This document shows, piece after piece, positions 44,896 through 54,956 of a DNA stretch of 64,000 nucleotides. Where the stretch lies: the NCBI RefSeq assembly GCF_000368265.1, contig NZ_KB851219.1, positions 511,920 through 575,919 of the forward strand, given 5' to 3'. A program made the position numbers and the translations under genes. Source of the DNA: Acinetobacter brisouisimilis. Lineage in GTDB: Bacteria; Pseudomonadota; Gammaproteobacteria; Pseudomonadales; Moraxellaceae. The notes under the pieces are model-generated. The model ran no database searches, was not told the origin of the DNA, and saw only the letters and a list, made by a program, of their open reading frames with translations. Numbering within the stretch: the first letter of the stretch is position 1; every line of letters starts with the position of its first letter.

Positions 44896-45300
44896 TTACT
44901 TCTTTTGTTCTGCTTGTTGCGCATTTTTCATGGCTTCTTCAGACAAAGATTTTAGCTTTGTAGTCAACTGTGGGCCAAAACAAGACTGAACAGCTTTGTT
45001 TTGTTGTTGAATAAAAGGAAGTGAGCTTGGGCTTTTCTTCTGGTTGACTGTGCTAATAATTTGCCATTCTTGAGCTTTGGTCAAGCGACCTTCAGCATCG
45101 ACTTGACATGTACAAAACTTATTGGTTTCTGCTGCAGTCAATTTTCCGCCTTTACCTGCACTTTCTTTACAGTTGCTAATTAGCGTTGCACGAACATTGG
45201 TGCTTTTTGACGGATCTTGTGCTGCATGAGACATTGTTGCTGTAAATGCCAATGCAGAAAAAAGAGTAGAAACAATCAGTTTTGAATTTAGGAATTTCAT
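44896..45300 (-). CDS. exported protein of unknown function with four cysteines
   Basis: A 134-residue protein with a signal peptide (about 1-27, ending SHAA). The mature part has an early Cys (LISNCKES), a C-x-C pair (NKFCTCQVDAEGR) and a late Cys (AVQSCFGPQ), then a charged helical tail. The pattern of cysteines is compatible with periplasmic disulfides. No family is recognised. It is between the ATP-PPase gene and queC, all in one direction. Confidence 0.68.
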   Translation of the reverse strand: MKFLNSKLIVSTLFSALAFTATMSHAAQDPSKSTNVRATLISNCKESAGKGGKLTAAETNKFCTCQVDAEGRLTKAQEWQIISTVNQKKSPSSLPFIQQQNKAVQSCFGPQLTTKLKSLSEEAMKNAQQAEQKK

Positions 45301-45312
45301 ATAACCTGCCTT

Positions 45313-45990
45313 TTATTGAGGTACGTAACGTGTTGGGTCTTCAACGCCTGCCTGAGCAAAACCTTCTTTACGTAAGCGGCAGCTATCGCATTTACCACAA
45401 GCACGCCCCTGGTCGTCAGCTTGATAGCAAGACACTGTTTGACTGTAGTCTACACCATGTTCAAGACCTAAACGTATTATATTCCCTTTAGATAAATGTA
45501 ACAGAGGTGTTTCAATTTTAAGTGGTTTTCCTTCAACCCCTGCTTTTGTCGCAAGGCTTGCAAGTTGTGCAAACGCTTCAATAAATTCAGGGCGGCAGTC
45601 AGGATAACCTGAGTAATCTACAGCATTTACCCCAATCACAATGGCTTCAGCGCCAAAAACTTCTGCTGCAGCCAGTGCATAAGACAGGAAAATCGTGTTA
45701 CGTGCTGGAACATAAGTGACAGGAATACCTTCCTGAGCCTGTTCTGGAACAGCAATGCTATGGTCAGTGAGTGCCGAACCACCGAGATTACCCAAGTCGA
45801 TGTTGATAACTCGATGTTCTACACCTGAACGCTGTGCCAGTGCTTTGGCTGCATCAAGTTCAGTGCTTGAGCGTTGCCCATATTGAAAGCTCAGGGCAAT
45901 ACATTCATATCGTGCTTGCGCCCAAGCTAAACAAGTAGTTGAGTCTAAACCACCAGATAATAAAACTATGGCGCGAGGGCGCATATTCAT
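45313..45990 (-). CDS. queC: 7-cyano-7-deazaguanine synthase
   Basis: QueC makes preQ0 from 7-carboxy-7-deazaguanine with ATP and ammonia, on the way to queuosine in tRNA. The 225-residue product has the PP-loop [16 protein letters not shown] at the start and a C-terminal zinc site with four cysteines ([22 protein letters not shown]). It follows queE after 16 nt, so the two probably form an operon. The other genes (queD, queF) are not here. Confidence 0.96.
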   Translation of the reverse strand: MNMRPRAIVLLSGGLDSTTCLAWAQARYECIALSFQYGQRSSTELDAAKALAQRSGVEHRVINIDLGNLGGSALTDHSIAVPEQAQEGIPVTYVPARNTIFLSYALAAAEVFGAEAIVIGVNAVDYSGYPDCRPEFIEAFAQLASLATKAGVEGKPLKIETPLLHLSKGNIIRLGLEHGVDYSQTVSCYQADDQGRACGKCDSCRLRKEGFAQAGVEDPTRYVPQ

Positions 45991-46006
45991 TCTCCAAAAA
46001 ATTTAA

Positions 46007-46717
46007 TTAACGACCTATTTCATCTTGCCACAACAGTTTATGCAATTGTAACTGAAAACGTACAGGTAAATGATCATCTAAAATCCACTGTGCCAGATCA
46101 CGGGCAAAGCGTGGCAATTTGGCATTGCCTTTTTCGACAGCAAAAGCGGGGGAGAACCAAACGGTACTGACTTTTTGCTGGAGTTGATACTCTGCAACCT
46201 GTTGCTTTGACCATTCATAATCTTCACGGTTACAAATCACAAACTTGATTTGATCTTGGGCGGTGAGCAGGTCTAGGTTGCTGAGCAAATTGCGGTGAGC
46301 CTCACCCGAAGTTGGGGTTTTTAAATCAAGGACTTTGGATACGCGTGGATCGACTTTACTGACATCTAATGCACCACTGGTTTCTAAAGATACTTCAAAA
46401 CCGAGTTCGCACAAGCGATCCAGTAAGGCGATACAGTTGGGCTGTGCCAGTGGTTCACCACCAGTCACACAGATATATGGGGTTTGATAGGCTTGGGCTG
46501 TTTCAATAATTTTTTCCAGTGACCAGCGTTCGCCACCTTCAAATGAATAGGTCGTATCACAATAAGTACAACGCAGTGGACAGCCTGTCAAACGGATAAA
46601 AACCGTGGGCAATCCTGCGGTATTCGCTTCACCTTGCAGTGAATAGAAAATCTCGGTAATACGTAAGCCTGCAGCAGGATCTGTAACAGGAATCTGAGAG
46701 GAGCGAAGCGGATTCAT
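46007..46717 (-). CDS. queE: 7-carboxy-7-deazaguanine synthase
   Basis: QueE is a radical SAM enzyme that rearranges CPH4 to 7-carboxy-7-deazaguanine in queuosine synthesis. The 236-residue protein has the 4Fe-4S site TGCPLRCTYCDTTY (C-x3-C-x2-C), the GGEP SAM segment in ICVTGGEPLAQP and a short TIM-like barrel. It begins the queE-queC unit. A terminator and two more short hairpins separate it from dapD. Confidence 0.95.
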   Translation of the reverse strand: MNPLRSSQIPVTDPAAGLRITEIFYSLQGEANTAGLPTVFIRLTGCPLRCTYCDTTYSFEGGERWSLEKIIETAQAYQTPYICVTGGEPLAQPNCIALLDRLCELGFEVSLETSGALDVSKVDPRVSKVLDLKTPTSGEAHRNLLSNLDLLTAQDQIKFVICNREDYEWSKQQVAEYQLQQKVSTVWFSPAFAVEKGNAKLPRFARDLAQWILDDHLPVRFQLQLHKLLWQDEIGR

Positions 46718-46744
46718 AGCAAAATAACCACAGTATTTAAAAAA

Positions 46745-46777
46745 ACAAAAATCTCTACGATTTTACAACCGTAGAGA
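46745..46777 (-). terminator. terminator between dapD and queE
   Basis: TCTCTACG pairs with CGTAGAGA over a 10-nt loop, followed by T-rich sequence on the minus strand. It ends dapD transcription before queE. Confidence 0.8.
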
Positions 46778-46780
46778 CGA

Positions 46781-46816
46781 GGAGCGACTAAAGCTCCGTG
46801 GAACAGTTTAAGTTCC
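46781..46816. other. two short adjacent hairpins downstream of dapD
   Basis: GGAGC/GCTCC and GGAAC/GTTCC form two small stem-loops with 7-nt loops (GACTAAA and AGTTTAA), separated by 2 bp, just before the terminator. They may stabilise the dapD 3' end. Low certainty of function. Confidence 0.4.
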
Positions 46817-46831
46817 GCAACAGTTTAGAGA

Positions 46832-47653
46832 TTACTCGTCGCGAAGCAAATCGTTCAAGCTGGTTTTTGCACGTGTTTGCGCATCAACTTTTTTCACGAT
46901 AATTGCAGCATACAGGCTGTAAGTACCGCATTTAGACGGAAGGCTACCTGCAACAACAACAGAACCTGCTGGTACACGGCCGTAGTGGATTTCGCCAGTT
47001 GCGCGGTCATAAATCTTGGTTGACTGACCAATAAACACGCCCATAGAAATCACAGAACCTTCTTCAACGATCACGCCTTCAACGATTTCAGAACGCGCAC
47101 CGATGAAACAGTTATCTTCAATGATGGTTGGATTTGCTTGAAGTGGCTCAAGAACACCACCAATCCCTACACCGCCAGACAAGTGTACGTTTTTACCAAT
47201 TTGTGCACATGAACCTACAGTTGCCCATGTATCAACCATTGTACCTTCGTCAACGTATGCACCGATGTTCACATAAGAAGGCATAAGCACGACATTTTTC
47301 GCTTGGAAGCTACCACGACGTGCAACTGCTGGTGGTACTACACGTACGCCAGCTTGTTTAAATTGTTCTTCAGTCCAACCTTTGAATTTAGTGTCTACTT
47401 TGTCATAGAAACGAAGGTCGCAAGATTCGATTGGTTTGTTGTCATTCAATTTGAATGATAAAAGCACCGCTTTTTTCAACCATTGGTGAACAACCCACTC
47501 ACCTTCAATTTTTTCTGCAACACGAAGGCTACCGTTGTCTAAACCTTGAATCGCTTGCTCAACAGCAGCGCGAACTTCAGCAGGACAGTCTGCTGCAGTA
47601 AAGTTAGCACGGTTTTCAAAGGCTTGTTCAATAATCGTAGCAAGCTCAGACAT
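46832..47653 (-). CDS. dapD: tetrahydrodipicolinate N-succinyltransferase
   Basis: DapD succinylates tetrahydrodipicolinate in the meso-diaminopimelate and lysine pathway. The 273-residue protein has an N-terminal helical domain and a left-handed beta helix with hexapeptides such as [20 protein letters not shown] and [21 protein letters not shown], and a normal C-terminus. Length is typical. It is monocistronic with its own terminator. It is divergent from the outer-membrane-protein gene, across a 354-bp AT-rich gap. Confidence 0.96.
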   Translation of the reverse strand: MSELATIIEQAFENRANFTAADCPAEVRAAVEQAIQGLDNGSLRVAEKIEGEWVVHQWLKKAVLLSFKLNDNKPIESCDLRFYDKVDTKFKGWTEEQFKQAGVRVVPPAVARRGSFQAKNVVLMPSYVNIGAYVDEGTMVDTWATVGSCAQIGKNVHLSGGVGIGGVLEPLQANPTIIEDNCFIGARSEIVEGVIVEEGSVISMGVFIGQSTKIYDRATGEIHYGRVPAGSVVVAGSLPSKCGTYSLYAAIIVKKVDAQTRAKTSLNDLLRDE

Positions 47654-48007
47654 ATGCTTATCCCAAAATTATGCTCAAAAAATTACAACGATTTTACACT
47701 AAAAACGAGTGCATGCGATTGAAAAAATAGCAAAACGATCAAGATTTCAGAAAAAGCGGCATCATGGTTTAGCTTAAGAAAATCTGATATGTGTGATTTG
47801 GTTATTTCATGTGTATCGGCGAGATTTTATTATTTTGATTTAAAATGGTTTTTTTTAATATTTTATTTGGATAATTTGAAAAAACGTATTAAAAAATAAC
47901 ATAAACTCAGCAAATTTTGCATAAAAATCACCCATTTTCAACTTAATATGTCCAGCCATAATAGCAATACAACCCGTGGAAATTCACGATTGGTCAGGAG
48001 AAGCATC
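47654..48007. other. AT-rich spacer between dapD and the outer-membrane protein gene
   Basis: About 350 bases that hold both divergent promoter regions. A short hairpin CGTGGAAATTCACG lies at about 47974-47987, in the leader of the following gene. A reading frame in this spacer from 47948 is the upstream extension of that gene. I see nothing else supportable. Confidence 0.55.
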
Positions 48008-48745
48008 ATGAAGAACATTCAGAAAATTCTGGTTGCCTCGGCACTGGTTTCAATTACAGGTGTAGTCATGGCAGATGAACCAGTCATTACTGAACCAGGC
48101 AATACCTATAAAACTTATTTGCCAAGTTCATTTCGTGCTGAAGCAGGGACAACTGGTTATGGCGGGGCATTTACATGGGATGTCAATCCCTATGTAGGTG
48201 TAAGTTTAGGCTATAATGGTGGTGATATTAACTGGCGTAATAACATTAAGAGTCATGGAACTAAATATGACCTGAATCAGGACAACAACAATAACGTCTA
48301 CTTAAATGCAGAAATGCACCCTTGGGGAGCAAGCGGTAATCATTTTGCCAAATCGGTATATGTTGCAGCAGGGGCAGCATATCTGGACAATGATTACAAG
48401 CTGACCTCAAAGTCCAACAATGGCAATGTCATCGTTAATGACAACAAATATAACATTACAGGCAATATTACAGGTCAAATGAAATACAAAAACGAGATTG
48501 CCCCATATGTCGGAATTGGTGCGCGTCCAATGCTGAGTGAGCACTGGGGTGTCTTTGGTGAAGTGGGAGCATACTATACCGATAATCCAGCGGTGACATT
48601 GACCTCGAATGCAGCGGTGAATACACCGAGTGGTTCAGATGCTCAGTTCCAGAGTGACTTGAAAGCACAGGAAAATCAAATCGCCAATCAAGATAAATAC
48701 AAATGGTTGCCTTCCGCCAAAGTCGGCGTGATTTACCGTTTCTAA
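48008..48745 (+). CDS. OmpW-type outer-membrane beta-barrel protein
   Basis: A 245-residue outer-membrane protein. The start at 48008 (MKNIQKILVASALVSITGVVMA) follows an excellent AGGAGAAG site and gives a clean signal peptide of about 22 residues. The mature sequence alternates polar and aromatic/hydrophobic residues and ends in VGVIYRF, with the terminal Phe needed by the BAM machinery. Segments such as AAGAAYLDNDYKLTSKS and IAPYVGIGARPML are strand-like. It recalls OmpW or other eight-strand porin-like proteins. Asn-rich loops are long. No ligand or transport substrate can be assigned. Confidence 0.75.
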   Translation: MKNIQKILVASALVSITGVVMADEPVITEPGNTYKTYLPSSFRAEAGTTGYGGAFTWDVNPYVGVSLGYNGGDINWRNNIKSHGTKYDLNQDNNNNVYLNAEMHPWGASGNHFAKSVYVAAGAAYLDNDYKLTSKSNNGNVIVNDNKYNITGNITGQMKYKNEIAPYVGIGARPMLSEHWGVFGEVGAYYTDNPAVTLTSNAAVNTPSGSDAQFQSDLKAQENQIANQDKYKWLPSAKVGVIYRF

Positions 48746-48756
48746 TCGTAACGCAT

Positions 48757-48786
48757 AAAAAATGCCATCATTGGATGGCATTTTTT
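48757..48786. terminator. terminator between the OmpW-like gene and metI
   Basis: AAAAAATGCCATC pairs perfectly with GATGGCATTTTTT over a 4-nt loop. It is symmetrical, so it probably serves both convergent units. Confidence 0.92.
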
Positions 48787-48801
48787 ATTTATAGCATTGA
48801 T

Positions 48802-49497
48802 TTAACGTAATTTGGCAAGCCAAGTACCGAGCGTTTGCACAATCTGAACCAAAATCAATAGCACAATCACGGTTAAAATTACCACGCTACTGTCAAAGCG
48901 CTGATAACCATAAGAAATTGCCAAATCACCAATCCCGCCTGCGCCGACAGCACCTGCCATAGCAGTTGCACCGATCAGGCTAATGGTGGCTGTGGTCATG
49001 TTTAAAATCAGGGAGCTACGCGCTTCAGGTAAAATAAACTTGAAAATGATTTGCCAAGGTGTTGCACCCATTGACTGTGCCGATTCGATAATCCCTTCAT
49101 TGACTTCAAGCAATGAAGTTTCGATCAGGCGTCCCATGTAGGGGCCCACATAGATGGTCAGTGGCACAATCGCTGCCCATGTGCCAATCGATGTTCCCAC
49201 GAGCCATTGGGTAAATGGAATCACCGCAATGAGTAAAATAATAAATGGCAGTGAACGCAAGGCATTTACAATCGGGTTGAGGACATGATAAATCACAGGG
49301 TTTGGCAAAATGCCTGCTGGGCGCGTAACCAATAGCACAATCGCCTGAATGAGCCCCCAGATTCCACCAAAAATCAGGGAGAAGAACACCATTTGAAAGG
49401 TTTCTTGCAAGGCAGTGACAAACTGATCAATGCTTAAAGAACTGTGCCAGAACGGCTGAGTGACTTCAGTCAACCATTGTACAATCCAGTCTCTCAT
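48802..49497 (-). CDS. metI: methionine ABC transporter permease MetI
   Basis: The inner-membrane permease of the methionine importer. The 231-residue protein has five hydrophobic segments and the EAA loop LLEVNEGIIESAQSMGATPWQIIFKFILPEA, which contacts MetN. It overlaps metN by 4 nt (ATGA) and is the last gene of metQ-metN-metI. A symmetrical terminator follows. Confidence 0.94.
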   Translation of the reverse strand: MRDWIVQWLTEVTQPFWHSSLSIDQFVTALQETFQMVFFSLIFGGIWGLIQAIVLLVTRPAGILPNPVIYHVLNPIVNALRSLPFIILLIAVIPFTQWLVGTSIGTWAAIVPLTIYVGPYMGRLIETSLLEVNEGIIESAQSMGATPWQIIFKFILPEARSSLILNMTTATISLIGATAMAGAVGAGGIGDLAISYGYQRFDSSVVILTVIVLLILVQIVQTLGTWLAKLR

Positions 49498-50519
49498 GAT
49501 TGTTCTCCTTGCTGACGAACTTCAACCCCTTGCTGTTTGAGGTAGTCTGTTGCTTGAGCAACAATAGCAGCATCCCCCAAAATCTGTACAAACATCTGAC
49601 CAATCACTGTACCGTCAATTTCCGTCATGTTGGCAAACAAAATATTCAGGCTAATATCAAACTGTTTGATCATGGCCTGAATCACAGGTTGCTGTGCCGA
49701 CTGACCTAAAAATTGCAAGCAATAAATGCTATGTTCATGCTGATGCTCAAGCTGCTTAAGAATATTGCGTGGCAATTGTTGCTGTAGCACAGTCTGAATA
49801 AAGTTTTTGGTGGTCGGTTGCTGTGGCTTACTGAAAATATCAACCGTTCTACCTGTTTCGATAACTTTCCCTGACTCCATGACTGCAACATAATCACAGA
49901 CACTTTCGATCACATCCATTTCGTGGGTGACCATGACAATCGTAATATTTTGTTCTTTATTGATTTTTTTCAATAAAGCCAAGACAGATTGCGTCGTTTG
50001 TGGGTCAAGTGCAGAGGTTGCTTCATCGCACAGCAAAATTTTAGGATGATTGGCAAGCGCACGGGCAATCCCGACACGCTGTTTTTGACCACCAGACAGT
50101 TCGTCAGGGTAGGCATTTTTTTTATGACCCAGATCAATAAAGGACAGCAATTCATCTAAACGAGCCTGACGTTTTTCTTTACTGACGCCGAGTAATTTCA
50201 TTGGCATTTCAATATTTTCTGCTACCGTCTTGGTTTCAAGCAAATTGAAGTGCTGGAAAATCATGCCAATATTGGCACGTTCCTGACGTAATGCACGCGC
50301 ATCTAAAGCAGTAAAATCTTTGTCATGAATAATAACCTGACCTTCAGTTGGGCGTTCCAACAAGTTGATCAAACGAATTAACGTACTTTTACCTGCGCCA
50401 CTATAGCCAATAATGCCAAAGATACTGCCTTCGGGAATCTCGAGATTGATCTGATCGAGCGCGCGCAGTGTTTGCCCTTTGAGCTGATAGTGTTTTGAAA
50501 TGTTTTTAAATTGAATCAT
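49494..50519 (-). CDS. metN: methionine ABC transporter ATPase MetN
   Basis: The ATPase of the methionine importer. The 341-residue protein has Walker A (GYSGAGKST), the signature LSGGQKQR, Walker B (KILLCDEATSALD) and the H-loop (MVTHEMDVI). A C-terminal domain of about 100 residues (from about 245) is the NIL/ACT-like methionine-sensing domain, which inhibits transport when methionine is abundant. It is coupled to metI. A hairpin with T-run lies between it and the upstream metQ. Confidence 0.95.
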   Translation of the reverse strand: MIQFKNISKHYQLKGQTLRALDQINLEIPEGSIFGIIGYSGAGKSTLIRLINLLERPTEGQVIIHDKDFTALDARALRQERANIGMIFQHFNLLETKTVAENIEMPMKLLGVSKEKRQARLDELLSFIDLGHKKNAYPDELSGGQKQRVGIARALANHPKILLCDEATSALDPQTTQSVLALLKKINKEQNITIVMVTHEMDVIESVCDYVAVMESGKVIETGRTVDIFSKPQQPTTKNFIQTVLQQQLPRNILKQLEHQHEHSIYCLQFLGQSAQQPVIQAMIKQFDISLNILFANMTEIDGTVIGQMFVQILGDAAIVAQATDYLKQQGVEVRQQGEQS

Positions 50520-50547
50520 GTGGTCAAAAACTATGCGAAAAAGAAAA

Positions 50548-50572
50548 AACAGGCAAAGAAGCTTTGCCTGTT
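50548..50572 (-). terminator. intra-operon hairpin with T-run between metQ and metN
   Basis: AACAGGCAAAG pairs perfectly with CTTTGCCTGTT around a 3-nt loop, followed by six T on the minus strand. It looks like a terminator between metQ and metNI and could lower expression of the membrane parts relative to the binding protein. Confidence 0.85.
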
Positions 50573-50591
50573 CGTTGGCAACATTATATGA

Positions 50592-51467
50592 CTATTTGCT
50601 TTCAGTCAGGTAGCTGATTGGTTTATTTACATCTACTTTTGTGCCAGCAAAATGTTCTTGAACATATTTCTTCACGGCTTCAGTGTGGTAAAGCTCGCCA
50701 AGTTTTTTCAGTGCAGGGTCATTTTTACGTGAGTCAGCAGTTGCAACAATGTTGACATTGAGCTTGGTTGATTGGTCGACTGGCTCATAATAAATTGAAT
50801 CTTTCAGTACATTCAAACCACCTTCCATTGCCAAGGTATTGCCAAGAACAATGGCATCAACGTCATTTTTCGCACGTACTGCAGTTGCCATTTGAATTGG
50901 TTTAATGTCAATTTTCTTGGCGTTGTCAGTAATGTCGTTTGGCGTGCCTTTGGCTGGATCAAAACCAGTTTTTAGTTTGATTAGGCCTGCGCTTTGTAAT
51001 AATAATAATGCGCGTGCTTCATTGGCTGCATCGTTAGGAATAGCAATGCTTGCACCTTGCGGGAACTGATCAACTTTCTTGTACTTGGTCGAGTAGATCC
51101 CCATTGGCTCAAGGTAAGTTGTCGAAACAGGCGCAATTTTCTTGTCATTGCTTGCATTGTAAGCGACTAGGTAAGCATACGATTGGAATGCGTTGGCATC
51201 GACTTCTTTGTTGGCAATCGCGGTGTTCATGGCAACATAGTCAGTGAAGTTTTGGACTTTGAGGTCAATCCCTGCTTTTTTGGTTTCAGGCAATGTTGCA
51301 ATATAACGCCAGATATCAGCATCTGAACCTGTCGATGCCAATACGATTTTTTGCGGTTGACCTGCATCGGCAGCTTTAGTGTTGTTGCTTTGTTCAGGTG
51401 CATTTTTACTGCAACCAGTAGCAAGGAGTACGCTTGTACCTAAAACAACGCTCAATAATTTTTTCAT
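50592..51467 (-). CDS. metQ: methionine-binding lipoprotein MetQ
   Basis: The substrate-binding lipoprotein of the methionine importer. The 291-residue protein has a lipobox (LLATGC, Cys19) and an NLPA-type fold with AYLVAYNASNDKKIAPVSTTYLEPMGIYSTKYK and SIAIPNDAANEARALLLLQSAGL. Here it is the first gene of the transcript, not the last as in E. coli metNIQ. No MetJ box or SAM riboswitch could be read in the leader. Confidence 0.95.
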   Translation of the reverse strand: MKKLLSVVLGTSVLLATGCSKNAPEQSNNTKAADAGQPQKIVLASTGSDADIWRYIATLPETKKAGIDLKVQNFTDYVAMNTAIANKEVDANAFQSYAYLVAYNASNDKKIAPVSTTYLEPMGIYSTKYKKVDQFPQGASIAIPNDAANEARALLLLQSAGLIKLKTGFDPAKGTPNDITDNAKKIDIKPIQMATAVRAKNDVDAIVLGNTLAMEGGLNVLKDSIYYEPVDQSTKLNVNIVATADSRKNDPALKKLGELYHTEAVKKYVQEHFAGTKVDVNKPISYLTESK

Positions 51468-51886
51468 GAGGTGTGTGTCCCTAAGTCAATAATGTTCAGT
51501 GTTTGGATGAAACTTCAGAACATGACAAATACATTCACTGACCGATCATAATTTCTACGCACTACTATATAGCAGCAAATATGCTGAAATCGATTATCGA
51601 TGAGTGTGTTGAAAATGATGTTGATGCTTGTCAAGACTGATGTGTAGCAGACAGACAAGTCATAGATCAGTTACATCAGTGTGAGAATTGTGCTCATGAT
51701 ACCAAGAAAATAAAATGCACAATAGGGGAGCATATAGAATCTGTATGCTGCACGATTGATTTTCATTGAAATATTTTCACAAAATTATATCTGAGCCGGA
51801 AAGCTGGCAGTATAAAGTTTTGTCTTTTGAGGTCAAAACAATAAAAAACATAAATCATATGAAAATTTATGGTTAAGACTGCAAAA
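51468..51886. other. gene-free region between purD and metQ
   Basis: About 420 bases containing the metQ leader. It has no reading frame worth calling. I looked for a SAM-responsive element and for a clear palindromic operator and found neither; the sequence near 51575-51600 (CTATATAGCAGC) could contain a promoter -10 element on the minus strand. Confidence 0.5.
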
Positions 51887-51888
51887 AT

Positions 51889-51915
51889 AAAAACGCCCTC
51901 GAAAGAGCGTTTTTA
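51889..51915 (-). terminator. terminator after purD
   Basis: AAAAACGC...CTC pairs with GAGCGTTTTT around GAAA with one bulged base, and has T residues on the minus strand. It ends purD 16 nt after the stop. Confidence 0.8.
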
Positions 51916-51931
51916 TTATAAAAATCGGAGT

Positions 51932-53215
51932 TTACGCTTGTTCGCGGGCAATCGCACGGTAACCGATGTCACTGCGGTATTGCATGCCATCAAAGGTAAT
52001 CTGACCACAGACTTCCAATGCGTTGACTTGTGCTTCAATAACGCTGTCACCCAATGCGGTCACGCAGAGTACGCGACCACCTGAAGTGATGACTTGGCCT
52101 TTGGCATTGGTTGCTGTGCCTGCATGAAAGACTTTTGTGCCTTCAGGAGATTGACCTAAACCAGAAATCACATCGCCTTTGCGAACGCTTTCAGGGTAAC
52201 CTTCTGCTGCAAGTACAATACCAATTGATTTACGCTCGTCCCACTGTGCTTCTGCAGGTAAGTTGCCTTCAAGACCTGCTTCAACCAAGTCAACCAATGA
52301 TGACTGTAAACGCATCATGATCGGTTGCGTTTCTGGATCACCGAAACGGCAGTTGAACTCGATCACACGTGGTTGACCTTGTTCGTCAATCATTAAACCT
52401 GCATACAAGAAACCTATATAGACATGACCATCTGCGGCCATACCGTCAACAGTTGGGCGCATGATTTCAGTCATCACACGTTCAAATACGTCAGCTGTCA
52501 CGACAGGAGCAGGAGAATACGCACCCATACCGCCTGTGTTTGGACCTTGGTCACCTTCAAAGATACGTTTGTGATCTTGTGAAGTTGCCATTGGTAAAAT
52601 GTTTTGACCGTCGATCATACAGATGAAAGATGCTTCTTCGCCTGCAAGGAACTGTTCAATTACCACGCGTGAGCCAGCATCACCGAACTTGTTGCCTGCC
52701 AACATGTCATCAATTGCAGCAAACGCTTCGTCTTTGCTCATTGCAACGATCACGCCTTTGCCTGCAGCAAGACCATCAGCTTTAATCACAATTGGTGCGC
52801 CATGTTGTTCAACAAAGGCTTTCGCTGCATCCACTTCTGTGAATACATCATAAAAAGCAGTTGGAATGTTATGGCGTTTCAAGAAATGCTTGGCAAAAGC
52901 TTTTGAGCCTTCAAGTTGCGCAGCGTATTGAGTTGGGCCCCAAATTTTAAGACCTGCAGCACGACCAGCGTCTACCACACCATTCACAAGTGGTGCTTCT
53001 GGACCGACAATAACTAGAGCGACATCATTATTTTTTGCGAATTCAATGATCGCTGGATTGTCGAGAATATCCAGTTGTACATTTTCACATTTTTCTTCCG
53101 TTGCAGTACCTGCGTTACCTGGTGCTACAAAAACTTTGCTGACTTTTGCATCTTGCGCGATTTTCCATGCCAAAGCATGTTCACGACCACCGCTACCCAA
53201 AACGAGAATATTCAT
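51932..53215 (-). CDS. purD: phosphoribosylamine-glycine ligase
   Basis: PurD joins phosphoribosylamine and glycine in the second purine step. From the ATG at 53215 (MNILVLGSGGREHALAWK) the protein has 427 residues, normal for the family. ATP-grasp features include VIKADGLAAGKGVIVAMSKDEA, DHKRIFEGDQGPNTGGMGAYSPAPV and RVIEFNCRFGDPETQ. A longer frame from 53263 adds an unrelated N-terminus and is rejected. It follows purH on the same strand with about 98 bp between, which fits the purHD arrangement. Confidence 0.97.
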   Translation of the reverse strand: MNILVLGSGGREHALAWKIAQDAKVSKVFVAPGNAGTATEEKCENVQLDILDNPAIIEFAKNNDVALVIVGPEAPLVNGVVDAGRAAGLKIWGPTQYAAQLEGSKAFAKHFLKRHNIPTAFYDVFTEVDAAKAFVEQHGAPIVIKADGLAAGKGVIVAMSKDEAFAAIDDMLAGNKFGDAGSRVVIEQFLAGEEASFICMIDGQNILPMATSQDHKRIFEGDQGPNTGGMGAYSPAPVVTADVFERVMTEIMRPTVDGMAADGHVYIGFLYAGLMIDEQGQPRVIEFNCRFGDPETQPIMMRLQSSLVDLVEAGLEGNLPAEAQWDERKSIGIVLAAEGYPESVRKGDVISGLGQSPEGTKVFHAGTATNAKGQVITSGGRVLCVTALGDSVIEAQVNALEVCGQITFDGMQYRSDIGYRAIAREQA

Positions 53216-53312
53216 CGGTTCATACTCCATGAATCGAAATGGCACAAAGCCCTCAGCTATCAAATAGAGAGGACTTTGTGCAATGATCTATAATGTCTTA
53301 ATTGTTGTTCAA

Positions 53313-54887
53313 TTAGTGACGGAAATGACGCATACCTGTGAACACCATCGCAATGCCGTGTTCATCTGCTGCTGCAATCACTTCTTCATCGCGCATAGAA
53401 CCACCCGGTTGGATGATACATTTAATGCCTGCTTTTGCAGCATTGTCGATACCGTCACGGAACGGGAAGAATGCGTCAGATGCCATAACTGCACCTTCAA
53501 CTACTAGACCCGCATGTTCTGCTTTAATTGCAGCAATACGAGCTGAGTTTACGCGGCTCATTTGACCTGCGCCAACACCGATAGTTTGACGACCTTTTGC
53601 ATAAACAATCGCGTTTGACTTCACGTATTTCGCAACTTTCCAAGCAAAGATCAAGTCATCAATTTCTTGTTCAGTTGGAGCAACTTTAGTCACAACTTTC
53701 AAGTCAGAAGCTTTGATCATGCCTAAGTCTTGGTCTTGAACTAGCAAGCCGCCATTGACGCGTTTGTAGTCAAGTTGTGGAGTGCGTGCATCGATTGCAG
53801 GAAGTTCACCACAAACCAATACGCGAACATTTTTCTTCGCGCCAGTCACTTCAAGTACGCCTTCAGCAATACTTGGTGCGATGATCACTTCAACGAACTG
53901 GCGTTCAACAATTGCTTTAGCTGTTTCAACATCTAACTCGCGGTTAAATGCGATAATGCCACCAAATGCAGATTCAGGGTCAGTTGCATATGCCAAGTCA
54001 TAGGCTGCTTTGATACCGTCTAAAGATACCGCAACGCCACAAGGGTTGGCATGTTTTACAATTACACATGCAGGTTTAGCAAAAGATTTCACACATTCAA
54101 GTGCTGCATCGGTATCTGCGATGTTGTTATAAGATAATTCTTTACCTTGTAACTGCTTAGATGTAGAAACTGATGCTTCTTTTGCAGCAGGGTCAACATA
54201 GAATGCAGCTGATTGATGCGGGTTTTCACCGTAACGAAGGTCTTGTGCTTTCACCAGTTGCGTGTTGAATGTACGCGCAAATTTATCTGCTTGACCTTCT
54301 TCTTTACCTACGCGAGCGCCAAGGTAAGATGCGATCATACCGTCATATTGAGCAGTATGTTCAAATGCTTTAACAGCCAAGTCGAAACGGGTTTCGTAAG
54401 ACAATGCACCGTTGGCTTTGATTTCAGCAACAACAGTTGCATAGTCAGAAGCATTCACGATGATGCCGACAGAAGCATGGTTTTTTGCCGCAGCGCGAAC
54501 CATGGTAGGACCACCGATGTCGATGTTTTCAATCGCATCTGCAAGTGAACAGTTTGGTTTTGCAACAGTTGCTGCAAATGGATAAAGGTTCACAATCACA
54601 AGATCAATCGGGTCGATGTTGTGTTCTTGCATAACCGCTTCATCTAAGCCGCGGCGAGCAAGGATACCACCATGAATTTTTGGATGTAGGGTTTTGACAC
54701 GACCATCCATCATTTCAGGGAAGCCAGTATGTTCAGATACTTCAACGACAGCAATATTGTTGTCTTTAAGCAACTTATATGTACCGCCAGTAGAAAGAAG
54801 TTCAATACCCAAATTTGCAAGTTCTTGAGCAAATTCAACAATACCAGTCTTATCAGAAACTGAGATTAAAGCGCGCTTAATAGTCAT
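53313..54887 (-). CDS. purH: bifunctional AICAR transformylase / IMP cyclohydrolase
   Basis: PurH carries out the last two purine steps: formylation of AICAR with 10-formyl-THF, then closure to IMP. The 524-residue product starts [15 protein letters not shown] (ATG at 54887) and contains the MGS-like cyclohydrolase domain in the first 190 residues ([30 protein letters not shown]) and the AICARFT domain after it ([28 protein letters not shown]). No breaks are seen. It is between purD and fis, all on the minus strand, and preceded by a terminator after fis. Confidence 0.97.
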   Translation of the reverse strand: MTIKRALISVSDKTGIVEFAQELANLGIELLSTGGTYKLLKDNNIAVVEVSEHTGFPEMMDGRVKTLHPKIHGGILARRGLDEAVMQEHNIDPIDLVIVNLYPFAATVAKPNCSLADAIENIDIGGPTMVRAAAKNHASVGIIVNASDYATVVAEIKANGALSYETRFDLAVKAFEHTAQYDGMIASYLGARVGKEEGQADKFARTFNTQLVKAQDLRYGENPHQSAAFYVDPAAKEASVSTSKQLQGKELSYNNIADTDAALECVKSFAKPACVIVKHANPCGVAVSLDGIKAAYDLAYATDPESAFGGIIAFNRELDVETAKAIVERQFVEVIIAPSIAEGVLEVTGAKKNVRVLVCGELPAIDARTPQLDYKRVNGGLLVQDQDLGMIKASDLKVVTKVAPTEQEIDDLIFAWKVAKYVKSNAIVYAKGRQTIGVGAGQMSRVNSARIAAIKAEHAGLVVEGAVMASDAFFPFRDGIDNAAKAGIKCIIQPGGSMRDEEVIAAADEHGIAMVFTGMRHFRH

Positions 54888-54923
54888 GATTTTCAAGTCT
54901 TCAGATTAAACATTTAGGCAAAA

Positions 54924-54951
54924 AAAATGCCCACGACGACGTGAGCATTTT
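54924..54951 (-). terminator. terminator between fis and purH
   Basis: AAAATGCCCAC pairs with GTGAGCATTTT (one mismatch) around a GACGAC loop, followed by seven T on the minus strand. It sits 5 nt after the fis stop. Confidence 0.88.
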
Positions 54952-54956
54952 ATCAT

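Noticed and set aside
51468..51886. Possible SAM riboswitch or MetJ box before metQ
   Set aside because: I looked for the conserved helical cores and for repeats of AGACGTCT type and saw none.
53782..54548. Plus-strand frames antisense to purH
   Set aside because: Shadow frames of a strongly conserved gene with no ribosome sites and no domain features.
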